Below are positions 43,930 through 54,894 of a stretch of 64,000 nucleotides of DNA, one piece after another. The position numbers and the translations under genes are program-made. Source of the DNA: Mantis religiosa (lineage: Eukaryota; Arthropoda; Insecta; Mantodea; Mantidae); contig CM060947.1 in NCBI GenBank assembly GCA_030765055.1, forward strand, positions 100,256,711 through 100,320,710, written 5' to 3'. A model generated the notes under the pieces. That model saw only the letters and a program-made list of their open reading frames with translations, did no database searches and was not told where the DNA came from. The first letter of the stretch is position 1. Every line of letters begins with the position of its first letter.

Positions 43930-44340
43930 ACAAATAAGGGCCGTTGTGGCGAGGGGCACGTTGGCGCCATCACCATCCCCTCGAGTGGCACTGCGCGCCA
44001 TTAGCCGGCATATGGATAACAGCCTCATCGTGGACCTGTGGGTGAGGGAACACCGGGGCAGCCATGATCGTCATTAGACCTGATGTAGCCAGGGGTTTGC
44101 CGTCGGGAAAACCGAACCGACCATACCAGCTAGTGACGGCATCGGGGGACACCTTGCCCGTGGAGAGGGAGGCACCTGCTGCAGTTGACCTTGGGGCTAA
44201 GTGCCGTAAGTCTGTGGGTGTTCGTCGCGGAGGTGGCTGAGGTGATACTGGGACTGGATGCCCTCAGGAGCCACGAGGTGATGGTCAACGTCGGCGGGAG
44301 GGTCCTCCGTCCTGCGGACGGCTGGAATAACTCAGGCCTG
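43930..44340 (+). pseudogene. Gypsy copy B protease remnant joined to integrase lead-in
   Basis: Matches copy A and C protease sequence: VREHRGSHD-like and DVARGLPSGKPNRPY near 44080, LTLGLSAVSLWVFVAEVAEV near 44190-44240, LGLDALRSHEVMV, then a junction at about 44310-44330 to sequence lying just before integrase. The entire RT and RNase H are missing. The short repeat CCTGCGG at both donor positions in the other copies is a candidate micro-homology for the deletion. Confidence 0.85.
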
Positions 44341-45640
44341 AGGAGGGAGCAGCTGGCGAACGCCAACTTTGGGCCACTCTTGAGGTTAGTGCAGGCAGGG
44401 TCGACACCGACCTGGGAGGACATCTCATTCAGAAGCGCTGCATACAAGTCGTACTGCGCCCAATGGGAATCGTTGACGACCAAAGAGGGTGTGCTGTTCT
44501 GGGTATGGGAATCACCCAATGGGAAGACGCAGAGAGAGAGCAATTGGTTCTTCCCCGGAGTAAGGTCCTGGATGTCTTGGAGGAAGAGCACGTCGATACT
44601 TCAGGAGGATACCTGGGAGCAAACGGAACGATCGGTAAACTCCGACTGCGTTACTACTGGCTGAGGCTCCGAGCAGATGCTGAGAGATGGTGCTGTCAAT
44701 GTCACGTGTGCGCGGCGAGTCGCGGCCCCCAAACTTGGATCCGGGCTTGCATGCAGCAGTACAACATCGGAGCGCCATTCGAATGCATCGCTGTCGACAT
44801 AGCTGGACCGTTCCCAGTGTCCGACCAAGGCAAGAAGTACCTGATGGTGGTCGTGGACTACTTCACCAAGTGGCCAAAGGTATATGCCATCCCGAACCAG
44901 GAGGCGAAGACAATTACGGACTGCCTCGTGGAGCAACTGTTCTGCCATTTTGGGGTGCTGTTAGAACTCTACAGCGACCAGGGCACCAATTTTGAGTCTC
45001 ACCTGATGGAGGCACTGGAAAGACTTGGGGTGAACAAGACCTGCACAACACTCCTACATCTGCAATTTGACAGCATGGTGGAGAGGTACATCAATCCCTT
45101 AGAAGAACATCTGAGGAAGGTCGTGGCCGGCCAGCAGCGAGACTAGGACGTCAAGGTGCCACTGTTCTTGCTGGAAAACCGGTCATCAACACATACCACT
45201 GGGATGACGCCAGCCAGCTTAATGTTCGGCCGACAGTTACACCTCCCCTGTGACCTGGCTTTTGGGAGCCCCCCGGAAGCAAAACAGCCAGCAAGGGAGT
45301 ATGGGGAGAACCTCATGAATCATCTCCATGACATGCATAAGATGGCTCGTCAGAACATCCAGATGGCGAGCGACTGTATGAAGGCCCATTACGATAGGCA
45401 AGCCAACAGCCAAGGATTCCAGCAAGGTGACCTGGTCTGGTTGTACCATCCTACTCGGACCAAGGGACTCTGCTCGAACTTCAAGAACCATGGCAAGGAC
45501 CGTAGCGCGTGGTAAAGAGGATTAACGATGTGGTCTACCGCATCCAGAAGGTGTCCTGAGGAAAGATGTTGGTGGTACACCTGGATTGTCTGGCCTACTA
45601 TGATGGTGCTGTTTGGGACGACCAGCCTTGAGGAGGGAGT
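44340..45640 (+). pseudogene. Gypsy copy B integrase
   Basis: Frames 44463-45146 and 45156-45515 hold an almost complete integrase. The zinc region has HVDTSGGYLGANGTIGKL then CCQCHVC; the second zinc His (usually GHLG) is Tyr. The catalytic core has FECIAVDIAGPFPVSDQ, YSDQGTNFESHLMEAL and ERYINPLEEHLRKV, so the D,D-35-E triad positions appear intact. Then come TPASLMFGRQLHLPCDL and a C-terminal QGDLVWLYHPTRTKG and LDCLAYYDGAV-like end. Two stops break it (45147 and 45516). Integrase inserts element cDNA into chromosomes. Confidence 0.92.
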
Positions 45641-45659
45641 AGTGTTGCGAACCTATTGT

Positions 45660-46066
45660 TGCGACAGGCACAGCCTGTGCACACAAAGGGACAGATAGGG
45701 CAGCGCAGAGATAAAAAGCTTGCTGAAACAGATAAAGATAGATAACTGGAAGGTTCGTCTTTCTAGTGCCGTTTTGTTTGATACAGGACATTCGGTTAAT
45801 TTCTATATCAATGGGTGGAGATATGAAAAGAAAGCCGCGGTTAGTTGTTAGACAGTCGTAATTGAGCTTGACAATCATGGGCGTGTAGCGGTGTTTTGAA
45901 GTGAACTCTTTTGTTTGTGTGCGAGGACCTTGAAGGTTGTATTTGTGTATGTTACGTAATTCTGTTTCTGCTGCCAAAGGTGTACAAACTGTCTTTCTAC
46001 AGAAATAAAGAGCATTCTGAATTTTTGCAAACTGGACTTTTAATTCTACGAACCCACAGAGTCACA
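45660..46066 (+). repeat. 3' LTR of gypsy copy B
   Basis: Begins TGCGACAGGC and ends CACAGAGTCACA. A purine tract GAGGAGGGAGTAG (45630-45642) precedes it, the expected polypurine primer. The 20-base sequence between the tract and the LTR start is also found ahead of the copy A 3' LTR. Flanks (ATTAC left, ATATG right) do not give a clean target duplication. Confidence 0.9.
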
Positions 46067-46266
46067 ATATGTATTTTTAAATACTGAAATATGTAGTTTG
46101 ACTGTTCAAATACAAAGAAATATGTAACATCATAATATCAGAATTGCTCCACATGTCTTTGAATTAGGTATAGTAAATTGGAGATGTATGTAAATAAGTC
46201 AAAAAATGGAACTTGCATATTGCCCCTAATTTTTTAAATAAGATTCCCGGCAATAAGTTTGGTGTG

Positions 46267-46840
46267 TCATAAATTCTCAAATATAGCACTTCTGTTGTTG
46301 CATAATATGGCTTTGAACTGACTGAATGATCGTGTAATTTCACATGTAGTAATTGGTGCATATTTAAACTTGCACAAGTCTTCTACTGTGTACTCAATTT
46401 CAAAGACTTCGGCACTACCTTGACTTAGAATTCTGTTAATAGCACTGATTGTCTTGAATCCTGGGTTTTTCTTCAAACTGGATAAGAGTTTATCCTTCAC
46501 TTCAGCTCCAATCGGCCCTTGTAGACTTTCCAGAGAAGTGATCACAGAAAGAACAACATCAAGGCTCTCGGAGAGTTCAGACGATCATGCCTCCAATGAT
46601 TTGATGGCTATGCATAAATGGGAAAAATTGCATTGAATGTAGGCAATATCATTTTTAAGTTTTACATCACTGATTGATTCCTTGGATGATCCAACATCAA
46701 AATGTTGGAGAACTTGTTTCACAGAATCAAAATTCTTCACATAGTAGCCTACAGCATCAATCCAGCTTCCCCACCTCGTTAAGATTGGCTAAGGAGGGCG
46801 TGGAAGCTCTGGAAACAGTTCTTTGAATTTATCAACTATG
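46267..46840 (-). pseudogene. hAT-like transposase C-terminus
   Basis: On the minus strand: PILTRWGSWIDAVGYYVKNF near 46780, a stretch DVKLKNDIAYIQCNFSHLC, LESLQGPIGAEVKDKLLSSL and KKNPGFKTISAINRILSQG (46545-46430), then CKFKYAPITTCEITRSFSQF with KAILCNNRSAIFENL (46380-46270). The TRWG...W motif and the terminal FKYAPITS.E.ERSFS.YK dimerisation region are typical of hAT transposases of the CGGBP1-like type. The N-terminal BED or zinc part and catalytic DDE were not found with certainty. A stop near 46587 and missing 5' part make it a relic. The minus-strand sequence at 47560-47830 may belong to its 5' portion. Confidence 0.8.
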
Positions 46841-46845
46841 CTGTA

Positions 46846-47166
46846 AGTTAGTCATTTCTTCACACTAGCCATATATAGTCTTAAGGTTTTTGATAGATAG
46901 AGTCAACATGAAAAATTCAATGCCACGGCCGCGATTTGATCCACGGATCTCCTGGTTTCCATCTAGTCACTCTTACCCATTGAGCTACCATGGCCAACTT
47001 GCCATCATGACATTAAATTCTCCTTTTGACTCGTATATTTCCCTGGTAAACCACTAGGGACTCTCGCATTTGAGATATACCATTTGCATTGAATTTTTTG
47101 TTGGCTGTCAAAAACCTTAGCCTATACACAGCTAGTGTGAATAAATGATTAATTTCCATCAATTAA
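46846..47166 (-). mobile_element. Foldback element with tRNA-like core, family 3, copy 2
   Basis: Outer arms (46846-46925 and 47090-47166) are inverted repeats of about 75 bases, roughly 75 percent identical, both including TCACACTAG, AAGGTTTTTGA and ATTCAATG. Between them, on the minus strand, lies TTGGCCATGGTAGCTCAATGG with GTAAGAG (A box) and GGATCAAATCG (weak B box), matching the copy at 38125-38310. It interrupts the hAT-like relic. Confidence 0.65.
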
Positions 47167-47169
47167 CTA

Positions 47170-49730
47170 AATACAATGAACATAGTTTATGAAATACAAG
47201 CAGCATACTACTTAGTGGAAACAGAGCTGTTGCTATTGCAACATTGACAAATTCAGTTCACTCAAAATTGTCACTATTTACACTTCACAAAGTTACGCAC
47301 ACAAAATATAGACACTGACAACTAATATACTGAAATGCTATTGATTTTAGTACATAGTCACATTTGGTGTTTAACGCGTCATCTATTTTACATAGTAAAC
47401 ATATTCACTGTCAGGCCTGCTTAGTTAAATGAAAGGACTCACATCTGTACTTTTCATCTTATCTATAAATTCAAAGTATTCACTTATATTGTCTCTTTCA
47501 TTCCATTCTTCAAATCATTGCTGATTATGGACATAAACTTGGTTCACACACTCACAGATCCTTTGTTTTAGGAGGCAACTGTTTTGAAAAATTGTCAGAG
47601 GTGCACCATCCTGCAGTTTAATCTTTTTTCTTGAAACTGTTATGAAAGAACCATCAATGCAACCAAATTTCTCTTCTCTGATAGCAAAATTGGCAGCAAA
47701 TGCTCAATGCATACAGCTGAATGCTTTGATGGTGCAAAGGCTCACAGTCCATTTGATCCATTTTTCATCCCCTGCTGTAACAATGTATTCTTTCTTTTAG
47801 TTCTCATCAAAGAAATCGGTCACAAATTATATTTTCATATAGACAGACTAATTATATATACTTAATGTTTGATATAGTCCTAATCTATGTAGAATGTAAA
47901 CGGAAAGGCGTGGAAAGCACATGGCATGGAAAACACAATACTGGAATTATTCTGATTTCCTAAATTGCACAAATGTTTTATAAATACTCCTGCTTGCCTA
48001 ATATTTAGACTAACTTACATCTGACTTACTAAAACACATAATAAATCAATAATGTGGTAGATACGGTCTAAACACCTCAGGTATCACTACCCATTACTGG
48101 TGCCTTTTTTCTCAGTGTTGAATGCCACTGTCTGGTTCGTATTCCAGGTGTTCCTGTGTTGTACACAGTCATGAAGACAATGCCACATAGTCACATATTG
48201 CTGTGGGATAATCTACAGTATGCCAATTTAGTAACTTTGTTGCTAGTCTTTAAGAGGAAATGCTGTTTTAATTTTGCTTAAAAATTGTGTGAATCGCATT
48301 TAGTCATCCTGCCAAACTGTAACACTGCATAGTTATTTTCTTCTCTAGTATCTTATCTTAACTGATGTGAAGTACTGAATTGTTTAGTGCGCAGTGTACT
48401 GTACATTGCTTCTCATTGGTTGATTGATAGCTGAACGCGCTACATGACTGTCACAGGAAACTCGAACACAGCCTGTAAAGAATAATGGCGTAAACATTCT
48501 GAAGCAGGCCTGAGCCTGCCAGTTGCAGGCTTCACACCCACATATGCAAGGCAGAGGTGGGCAATCAGCCAGCCAATACGGGGAGGAGATGTGCTCAGCA
48601 TATTGACACTACCACCAAGTTGGCATTTTTATGGGGATTCGCTACCTATTGCATCTGCTCAAATTCCTCATGATGCTGAGTGGGCAGTGGTCTTATACTC
48701 AGGACTTATGCCCCTCCAAGGGATCGTACACAGGTGCTTTCCATGGCAGAGAACCAGAGTACAATGTTCCAGCCCACTGTGTTGCGACACAGGACTGTCA
48801 AGATGTTAAACAGCATGTATTCATCTTGTGCATGGAAATTTTTGTACGGATCACAGTACATCAAAATTCAGTTCAGTGTGGTTAATACCATCTCCCCAGC
48901 CAGAGTTTCTGTTTTGGTTACAAGAATTGCACAGTTACTCAAAAGTGCCTTTTTCAAAACGTCCAACAACAAAAAATGTTTGCTTTAAGCAACATGGGAA
49001 GAGAGCTCTCATAGGTGTTAGACTTAGAAAAAATAATTTATAGGACATGCAGTAAGGAATATCCCAGTTCTGGTAAGATTTGTGCTATTTGACCAATGTT
49101 GCCTATTAATGTACCTTTTAACATTTAACTGCATTACACAGAAATGTCACTGTTTTAGAGATTTTCCTCATTTAAGTTCCATTCATAATTAAAAATACAC
49201 TTAGTTCAGGACCATGTACCAATATTATTGGAAAGCATTTGCATAGAAACACATAAGTGCTTGAGGCCCACATTAAGATTACGCTGTTGAGCAGCACAGT
49301 AATAAATAATTCATCAGTTATAATTAATTTAGCAGTTATAATTAATTCAGCAATTTGGACTTGGATCAACCTCATGCAGAATATAAATTACCTATAATCT
49401 CTCATAGTAGAATGATGAACCTAATAGTCATTGTCTGGTCTTAGATTTTCTTTCAAAGGATTAAATAATTAAGAAGAAAATACAAGGTCTGCGGACGTAA
49501 ATAGCTAAAACCCATTTGTGTTTTAAATCTGCTGTATGAAAATGTCTTTTTGGGCATTAAATTCAAGTGGTTACCAATAAATTTATATCAAGTAGCCTAA
49601 GCATACTGCTCATTAGGAAAATGTTGCCCTATTAATGCATTTACATTAGCATTATCTGTTCATTTCAAATGGAGCCCAATGAACCAGGGAGAAATTTATA
49701 CAATTTCTTTTAATTTTAAATAACATTTTT
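47170..49730. other. Intron sequence, mostly unrecognised
   Basis: 47560-47830 on the minus strand has a partly open stretch (FAIREEKFGCIDGSFITVSR, NSCLLKQRICECVNQVYV) of possible transposon origin. Overlapping frames at 48591-49043 lack a recognisable domain. I see no RNA gene or terminal repeats. Confidence 0.45.
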
Positions 49731-50770
49731 ATTAATATAATTTTGAGTCGAACTAATACTCAATGCTCCATTTATTGCTAGTATTTACCTAGAACGCGTT
49801 TCGTTAGGACTTCCTAACATCATCAGCTGTTGTCGACTAATGGATGCCGGTTCAGTGAACTCCTCGGAGGTGATAGGTGCGTCTCTGTTGGTATCTTGAT
49901 GAACTTGAAATTGGGGTTGTCTTCAAAGGTAGTATCGAAATTAAACAATTTACTTTCATATTTCTTTATAAAGATTTTTTCCCACGTGGTTAATGCAGCT
50001 GGACCTTGGACACTTTTTAGTAAGTGAATTTCTCGTTCTGTCATGATTTTCCTTCCAAAAATGGTACGCTACCGCCGATTTATCTATTTCTTTATTCCTT
50101 ATGTTCCTAAAGTGCTCTTTAAGCCTAATGTTCACGTTCCTTTTTGTTTTTCCAATGTAGAATTTGTCACAGTCCTTGCAATTTATCCGGTACACTCCTG
50201 ATTTTCTGCCTGTGGGTATCTCCTTTGTATTATGTGATTTCAAAAGGTGTTGTACACTAAATTTGTTCTGTGGGGCCAAAGTAATATTGTGTTCTTTGAA
50301 AACTTTTTGGAAAAGGTGTGTAGCTCTGGGATGATAAGTAAATTTTCTGTATGAGGTTTCATTGCTAATTGGGGAGAGAGTAGTTACTTGTTTGCATCTT
50401 AGTTGTCTTTTGAATTTATCTATTTTCTTGTTGACCAATTCAGCACTGTATCCATTGTATTCTGCAATGTGAATGATGTTATTGTACTCTTTGTTATATT
50501 CTATCTTGTTTAAAGGTACATTAACCAGCCTGTAAGTTAAACTGTTGATAACAGCATGCTTGTGTTGTCTTGGGTTATATCCATCTGATTTTATGAAATT
50601 TTCTGTGTGTGTTTCCTTTCTGTGTATGCCAAATTCAAGTTTATTATGTTTTCTGGTAAGTTTCAAATCTAAGAAAGGGATTTCATTGTTTATCTCTTTT
50701 TCTATGGAGAATTTTATTGCAAAATCCTGCAATAACATTTTTATATTGATGACAAACATCTGGAGCCTGC
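49731..50770 (-). pseudogene. Penelope-like element 3, 5'-truncated, 267-aa frame
   Basis: The frame 50759-49956 is nearly clean. It begins just after the RT catalytic box (KFSIEKEINNEIPFLDLKL), continues with EFGIHRKETHTENFIKSDGY, YNPRQHKHAVINSLTYRLVN and SYRKFTYHPRATHLFQKVFK, and ends with a well-kept GIY-YIG endonuclease: SGVYRINCKDCDKFYIGKTK, then RNVNIRLKEHFRNIRNKEID. The conserved R and EH residues are present. The frame shifts near 49950, and a 3' tail (49731-49837) recurs at 39666-39770. The RT palm is absent, so it cannot move on its own. Confidence 0.92.
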
Positions 50771-51761
50771 CAAATATAATTCAGGTTAAGGGAAATAACC
50801 TAAGAAAAATACATGGAAAACAGACTTAGAGAGTTCAGTAAGCATCTGTATTACCATGTCATGTGCCTCTGTAAAGAGTTTAGACTTGTGTGGAGATCAG
50901 TACTGTTGTACTAGCGCAAGGAGTGGAAATAATGTTAGATTAGTGAAGGAACTTTTGATAAATTGGGTAAACTCCTGTTGCTCATCTCAGGTGGAGTTGA
51001 GTTTGGCTCAGTTGAATATAGGCCACTGCAATTACACACACTGTCCCTTTCGTTTGCTATGTAACAATGCTCTTTGGTCCATCATATGTTACTAGAGCAT
51101 GTTTCTCTAGCAGATATTGGGAGTCTCTTGAACTACTTTGCAAAGATCCTGGCAGACAAAGCGATCAAATAAGTTTCAAAATTTTTTTCAGGAGTAGACT
51201 TTCAACTTAAGATATAGATAAATGAATAGCAAGATTTTGTAGCTTTTATCCTTTTTATTTGTGTTTTTTTTTAATATACCACTGGTTTTTAAGTAAGTGA
51301 TTTGTATATTCACCTTATGTGTAACTTTTGCTAGTGGTTTTATTTTGTAGTAAATCTTATCTCTGGCCTTTGCCCTGATTTGTTTTTAAAGGACAATGAA
51401 GACCTTGTAGTTGAACACTCCTAAAGATACATCTATCAATGAGCTTTTAATCCAAAGAACTGCATTGCACATGGTATTTGCACTTTCCAAATAAAGAAAA
51501 ATCTGAGGAAAGTAGCTCACACCAGACAAAATAAAAATTGGGCACTCTAGATTGCTAGGTGGACACAGTATGTTATTTGCCTACAAGTATATGAAAGTTT
51601 TTGTATAGAATCAGTTACTTAAGCAAGGTACATTCCACATGAAATTTAAGTTCAAGATAATTTTGTAATTTCTCTGTTTTTCTAATTATTTTCTGTAATG
51701 AGAAATATGTGATTTCTGTAATATGTAACTTCTAATTATAGTTATTCTTTTGATATTTCAG
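50771..51761 (+). other. Intron sequence before exon C
   Basis: AT-rich, ending in the acceptor TTGATATTTCAG (51750-51761). The string TTTGCTAGTGGTTTTATTTTGTA with ATCTTATCTC near 51335 recurs in altered form near 54505, so part of this is probably a repeat matching the flank of Penelope 4. Confidence 0.5.
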
Positions 51762-51968
51762 TAGTCCTTACCTTGTCTTCCGATGATGAAGACAACACGA
51801 ATTCGGATTTTGGTTCCTCGATGATGGGAGATAGATCACTAAGCAGGCTATCAAATGATGGCTTTAATGGTACAAATCCAGAAATCTCTTCAGTTACAAA
51901 TAAAGAACCTATCATCACTGAAGAGGACACTGGTTCAGATACTGACAGACAGCGTGAAGTAGTCAGAG
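51762..51968 (+). CDS. Internal coding exon C: acidic serine-rich segment of the host gene
   Basis: Acceptor ATTTCAG, donor AGAG|GTAAGG, 207 bases, phase 1 at both ends. The peptide after the shared codon is VLTLSSDDEDNTNSDFGSSM, MGDRSLSRLSNDGFNG, and NKEPIITEEDTGSDTDRQRE. LSSDDED within a Ser/Asp/Glu-rich run resembles the acidic patch in SENP6-like proteases and is also a good casein kinase 2 site. It is free of repeats although Penelope 4 starts within 200 bases. Exon skipping would keep the frame. The next exon must start in phase 1 and is not visible. Confidence 0.78.
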
Positions 51969-52099
51969 GTAAGGATATTAGCTGTATTTAAGAATTCTCA
52001 ATTAGCCATTAATGAGTGAGAAATGTTTCTCATTAATCTCTCTGGATGTATCAGAGTGGTGATGAAAAAGCAGCACAAGTATTTAAATATCATTGTGTT

Positions 52100-52800
52100 T
52101 ACCAGTGTAACCTTAGGAGCTTTGTACATCACTATATTCTCTATCCAGCCTTAAGTTGTGTACGGAAGTCAACATGCACTTAAAACTAACAAAAGATTTA
52201 AATAACATTATATGGATCAATTTTGAAACAAGAGTGTATGATAAACGCAATCCAATTATGAGCGTCAAAACTAACAAGCTTAAAAAGAAGGCAGACTTTT
52301 TAGGAAAACAGAGAGATGATAACCAACACAAAATAAAATTAGATATAAAAAAATTTGAAAACCTTGTAGTTAATCTGTAAACACAACCCTTTACCGGGAA
52401 AGAAATTGATTTCTTAAATAAAGGCCTCAAGACATTCATAAATTACTCAAAAAATTTAGATCAGTATATTGCTGACGTCGAAATTGCATCACATTTAATG
52501 ACTAATGAACAAGATAAAGTAATTGCTAAAACAAAATGCAAAACAATATATGAAAAATTATCTCCAAAGTATAAAATAGCAGATCCCAAACAAAAGCAAT
52601 TAATACACCTACTGAATCTTAAACCAGTATTATATTTGACAGCAGATAAAGATAATAAAACTGTTATCATGGACAAAGTTAATTACACACACAGAGTTAA
52701 ACTTCTAGAAAATCAGGAATATGAAGAAATAAAAAAGAATCCTCTATGAGCTTTGGTTGTTTCTGCAAATAAGAAGAAAAGAAAGTACGATAATACCTGG

Positions 52801-52860
<60 letters not shown>

Positions 52861-54350
52861 AGTTCTGAGCAACCCAGTTTTACCGAAAATGTATTGTTTA
52901 CCAAAAATTCATAACACTGATGACAGTATGAGATGGATTATCAGCAAAATAGATGCACCTACATATTATTTAGCAAAGTGGTTAGTACACGAAATGGACC
53001 ACATACAAAGATATGATTCGGTATAAAAAACAGCTTGGAATTAGTTGACAAATTAAATAAAGCAAATATTAATACTAATGAAATTTTAGTTTCCTGTGAT
53101 GTCAGTTCATTATTTACGAGTATACCTATAGAAAAGCTACCAAGTTTGATTAAGCTATGGCTTTCAGATCAAGGTTTTACTGAAACCCAAATTGAAGAAT
53201 ATAATAAACTTATCAACTTACGCATCAACCAAAACAACTTCATGTTCAATCAAAAGTATTACAAACAAACCTCAGGGTTAGCTATGGGCGATCCCATCTC
53301 ACTGTTATTGGCTGATTTGTATATGAGTTATTTAGAAACACAGGTGACAAAAGCATTTCCGCATATTTTTAAAGTATGTTGATATATTCACCATAGTACC
53401 AGGAAAGTTAGCACAGAATGCGTTAGAACTATTGACTCTACAAGACCGATCTTTAAAGTTTACTGTTGAAACAGAAAAAGACAGACGGTTCCCGGTTTTG
53501 GATCTAAAAATTATGAGAAATGAAGACAAATTAGAATTTGGCATATATAGAAAATCAACACATTTGGATAACTACATTAAAAACAATAACTCCAAGTCAA
53601 AGGAACACCAATATGCAGTATTTCAGTTTAATCCATAGGTTAGTGAACATTCCATTGACTATGGAAGAACATAACAGGGAAGTAGATCACATAAAGTATG
53701 TTGCAAATGTGAATGGCCATGATCCAAAATTTATTACTAAAATGATAAACATAAAAGACGGAAAACCATCAAGGACATCAGTACATTAAAAGCTGATGAC
53801 TTAAAGAAAATATATTGCAAATGTACATATCGCCCTAAGGCTTTTAATAAATTTAAAAGCATTTTCTGTCATTTTCATATACAACTAGTGCCACATAAAT
53901 ACGGCATGAGAAACATACTAAATCACCTGCTCAAAAACAAATCCAGCCAACAAATTATCAGGAATTTATCGTGTAAAACGTGAGGTTTGCCATGAGATAT
54001 ATATTGTAAAAACAAAAACTTAGAAACAAGGATGAAAGAACACAAGAGATGCATAAAATACAGACATAAATCAGCCATAGCCCATCACTTTTGGTCAAAA
54101 AATCATAATATTTCCAAAGACGTCGAACTTTTGGTACCAGCAAAAAAGTATTGGGAATTAACAGTTTGGGAAAATATACACACTTTTAAGAATAAAAAGA
54201 GAACTATGAACTTCGAAATACCAATAGTGGATGACGTCATTCAACTCATTGCACAGCGCCAGGACAGGGAGGCAGTCACCTGAAGAACCAGCCGAACATC
54301 AGCTGATGATGATGCGTGTCCCTCAAAACATATCCTAATTTTAAATGTAA
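52100..54350 (+). pseudogene. Penelope-like element 4, near full length but broken
   Basis: The plus strand holds an N-terminal lysine-rich region (52156-52380), KPVLYLTADKDNKTVIMDKV with NYTHR (52620-52690), the RT entry PKMYCLPKIHNTDDSMRWII (52885-52945) and APTYYLAKWLV, then SCDVSSLFTSIPIEKLPSLI (53090-53150), QTSGLAMGDPISLLLADLYM (53265-53325) and the catalytic box KYVDIFTIVPGKLAQN near 53375. The canonical YVDD doublet has lost one Asp. The fingers-thumb end (RFPVLDLKIMRNEDKLEFGI) and HRLVNIPLTMEEHNREVDHI follow, then a degraded GIY-YIG and FWSKNHNISKDVELLVPAKK with a WENIHTFKNKKRTMNFEIP end (54085-54225). A 56-A run (52801-52856) interrupts the frame, plus five or more shifts and stops. 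Confidence 0.9.
52801..52856 (+). repeat. 56-base poly(A) run inside Penelope 4
   Basis: Uninterrupted A between CTGG and CCTTAG, lying between two RT-coding blocks. There is no sign of an attached SINE or transcript end. Confidence 0.95.
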
Positions 54351-54894
54351 GTGGAGCTACAGTGTTTTTATAGTTTGACAAGTGCTTTAAAAAGGTTTTT
54401 ATATATCAAGATTTTTGTACCTTTTTGTCTTACATATGTTACTTTGAATTTACCTCTGGCTTATGCCACAATTTTATTGTGTATGTTTACTTAATGTGTG
54501 ACATTTGCTAGCATATTCATTTTGTACCAAATCTTATCTCTTGCCTTTTCCCATGTTCATTTTTAAAGAGCACTGATGGCCTTACAGTTGAGCCACTAAA
54601 CTGTCTGTCTGCTCATCCGTCTGATTGTCTGTCAGCCAGCTGTAATCCTTTGCACTGCGTTGCGTAGTAAAACGTAGCAGATTTAAAAGGAGCCTGCACT
54701 GCATATTGTAGTGCAGCATAGTAAAGTAGAATTTGTTTGGATGCCCTCTTATGGCATGCACCTTAACTTCCTCTAAGGTTATCGTTTATTTCCATGTATG
54801 AAGGACCTAAGAAACACTGGGGTACATTGCCATCAGTTCTTTGACATGTCAAGTGTGTGTGTGTGGGTGGGTGGGTGGGGGCGTGGGCGTTTTT
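54351..54894. other. Spacer after Penelope 4
   Basis: Contains a G/T-rich microsatellite-like stretch at 54855-54890. The sequence near 54480-54560 resembles 51320-51400. No gene seen. Confidence 0.5.

Noticed and set aside
41946..46066. An endogenous retrovirus with an envelope gene
   Set aside because: Structure is LTR-gag-protease-integrase-LTR with no env frame after integrase; an ordinary gypsy retrotransposon relic.
48591..49043. Overlapping frames of 70-100 codons that might be a host exon
   Set aside because: Three frames are open at once, no splice sites of quality and no known domain; insufficient support.
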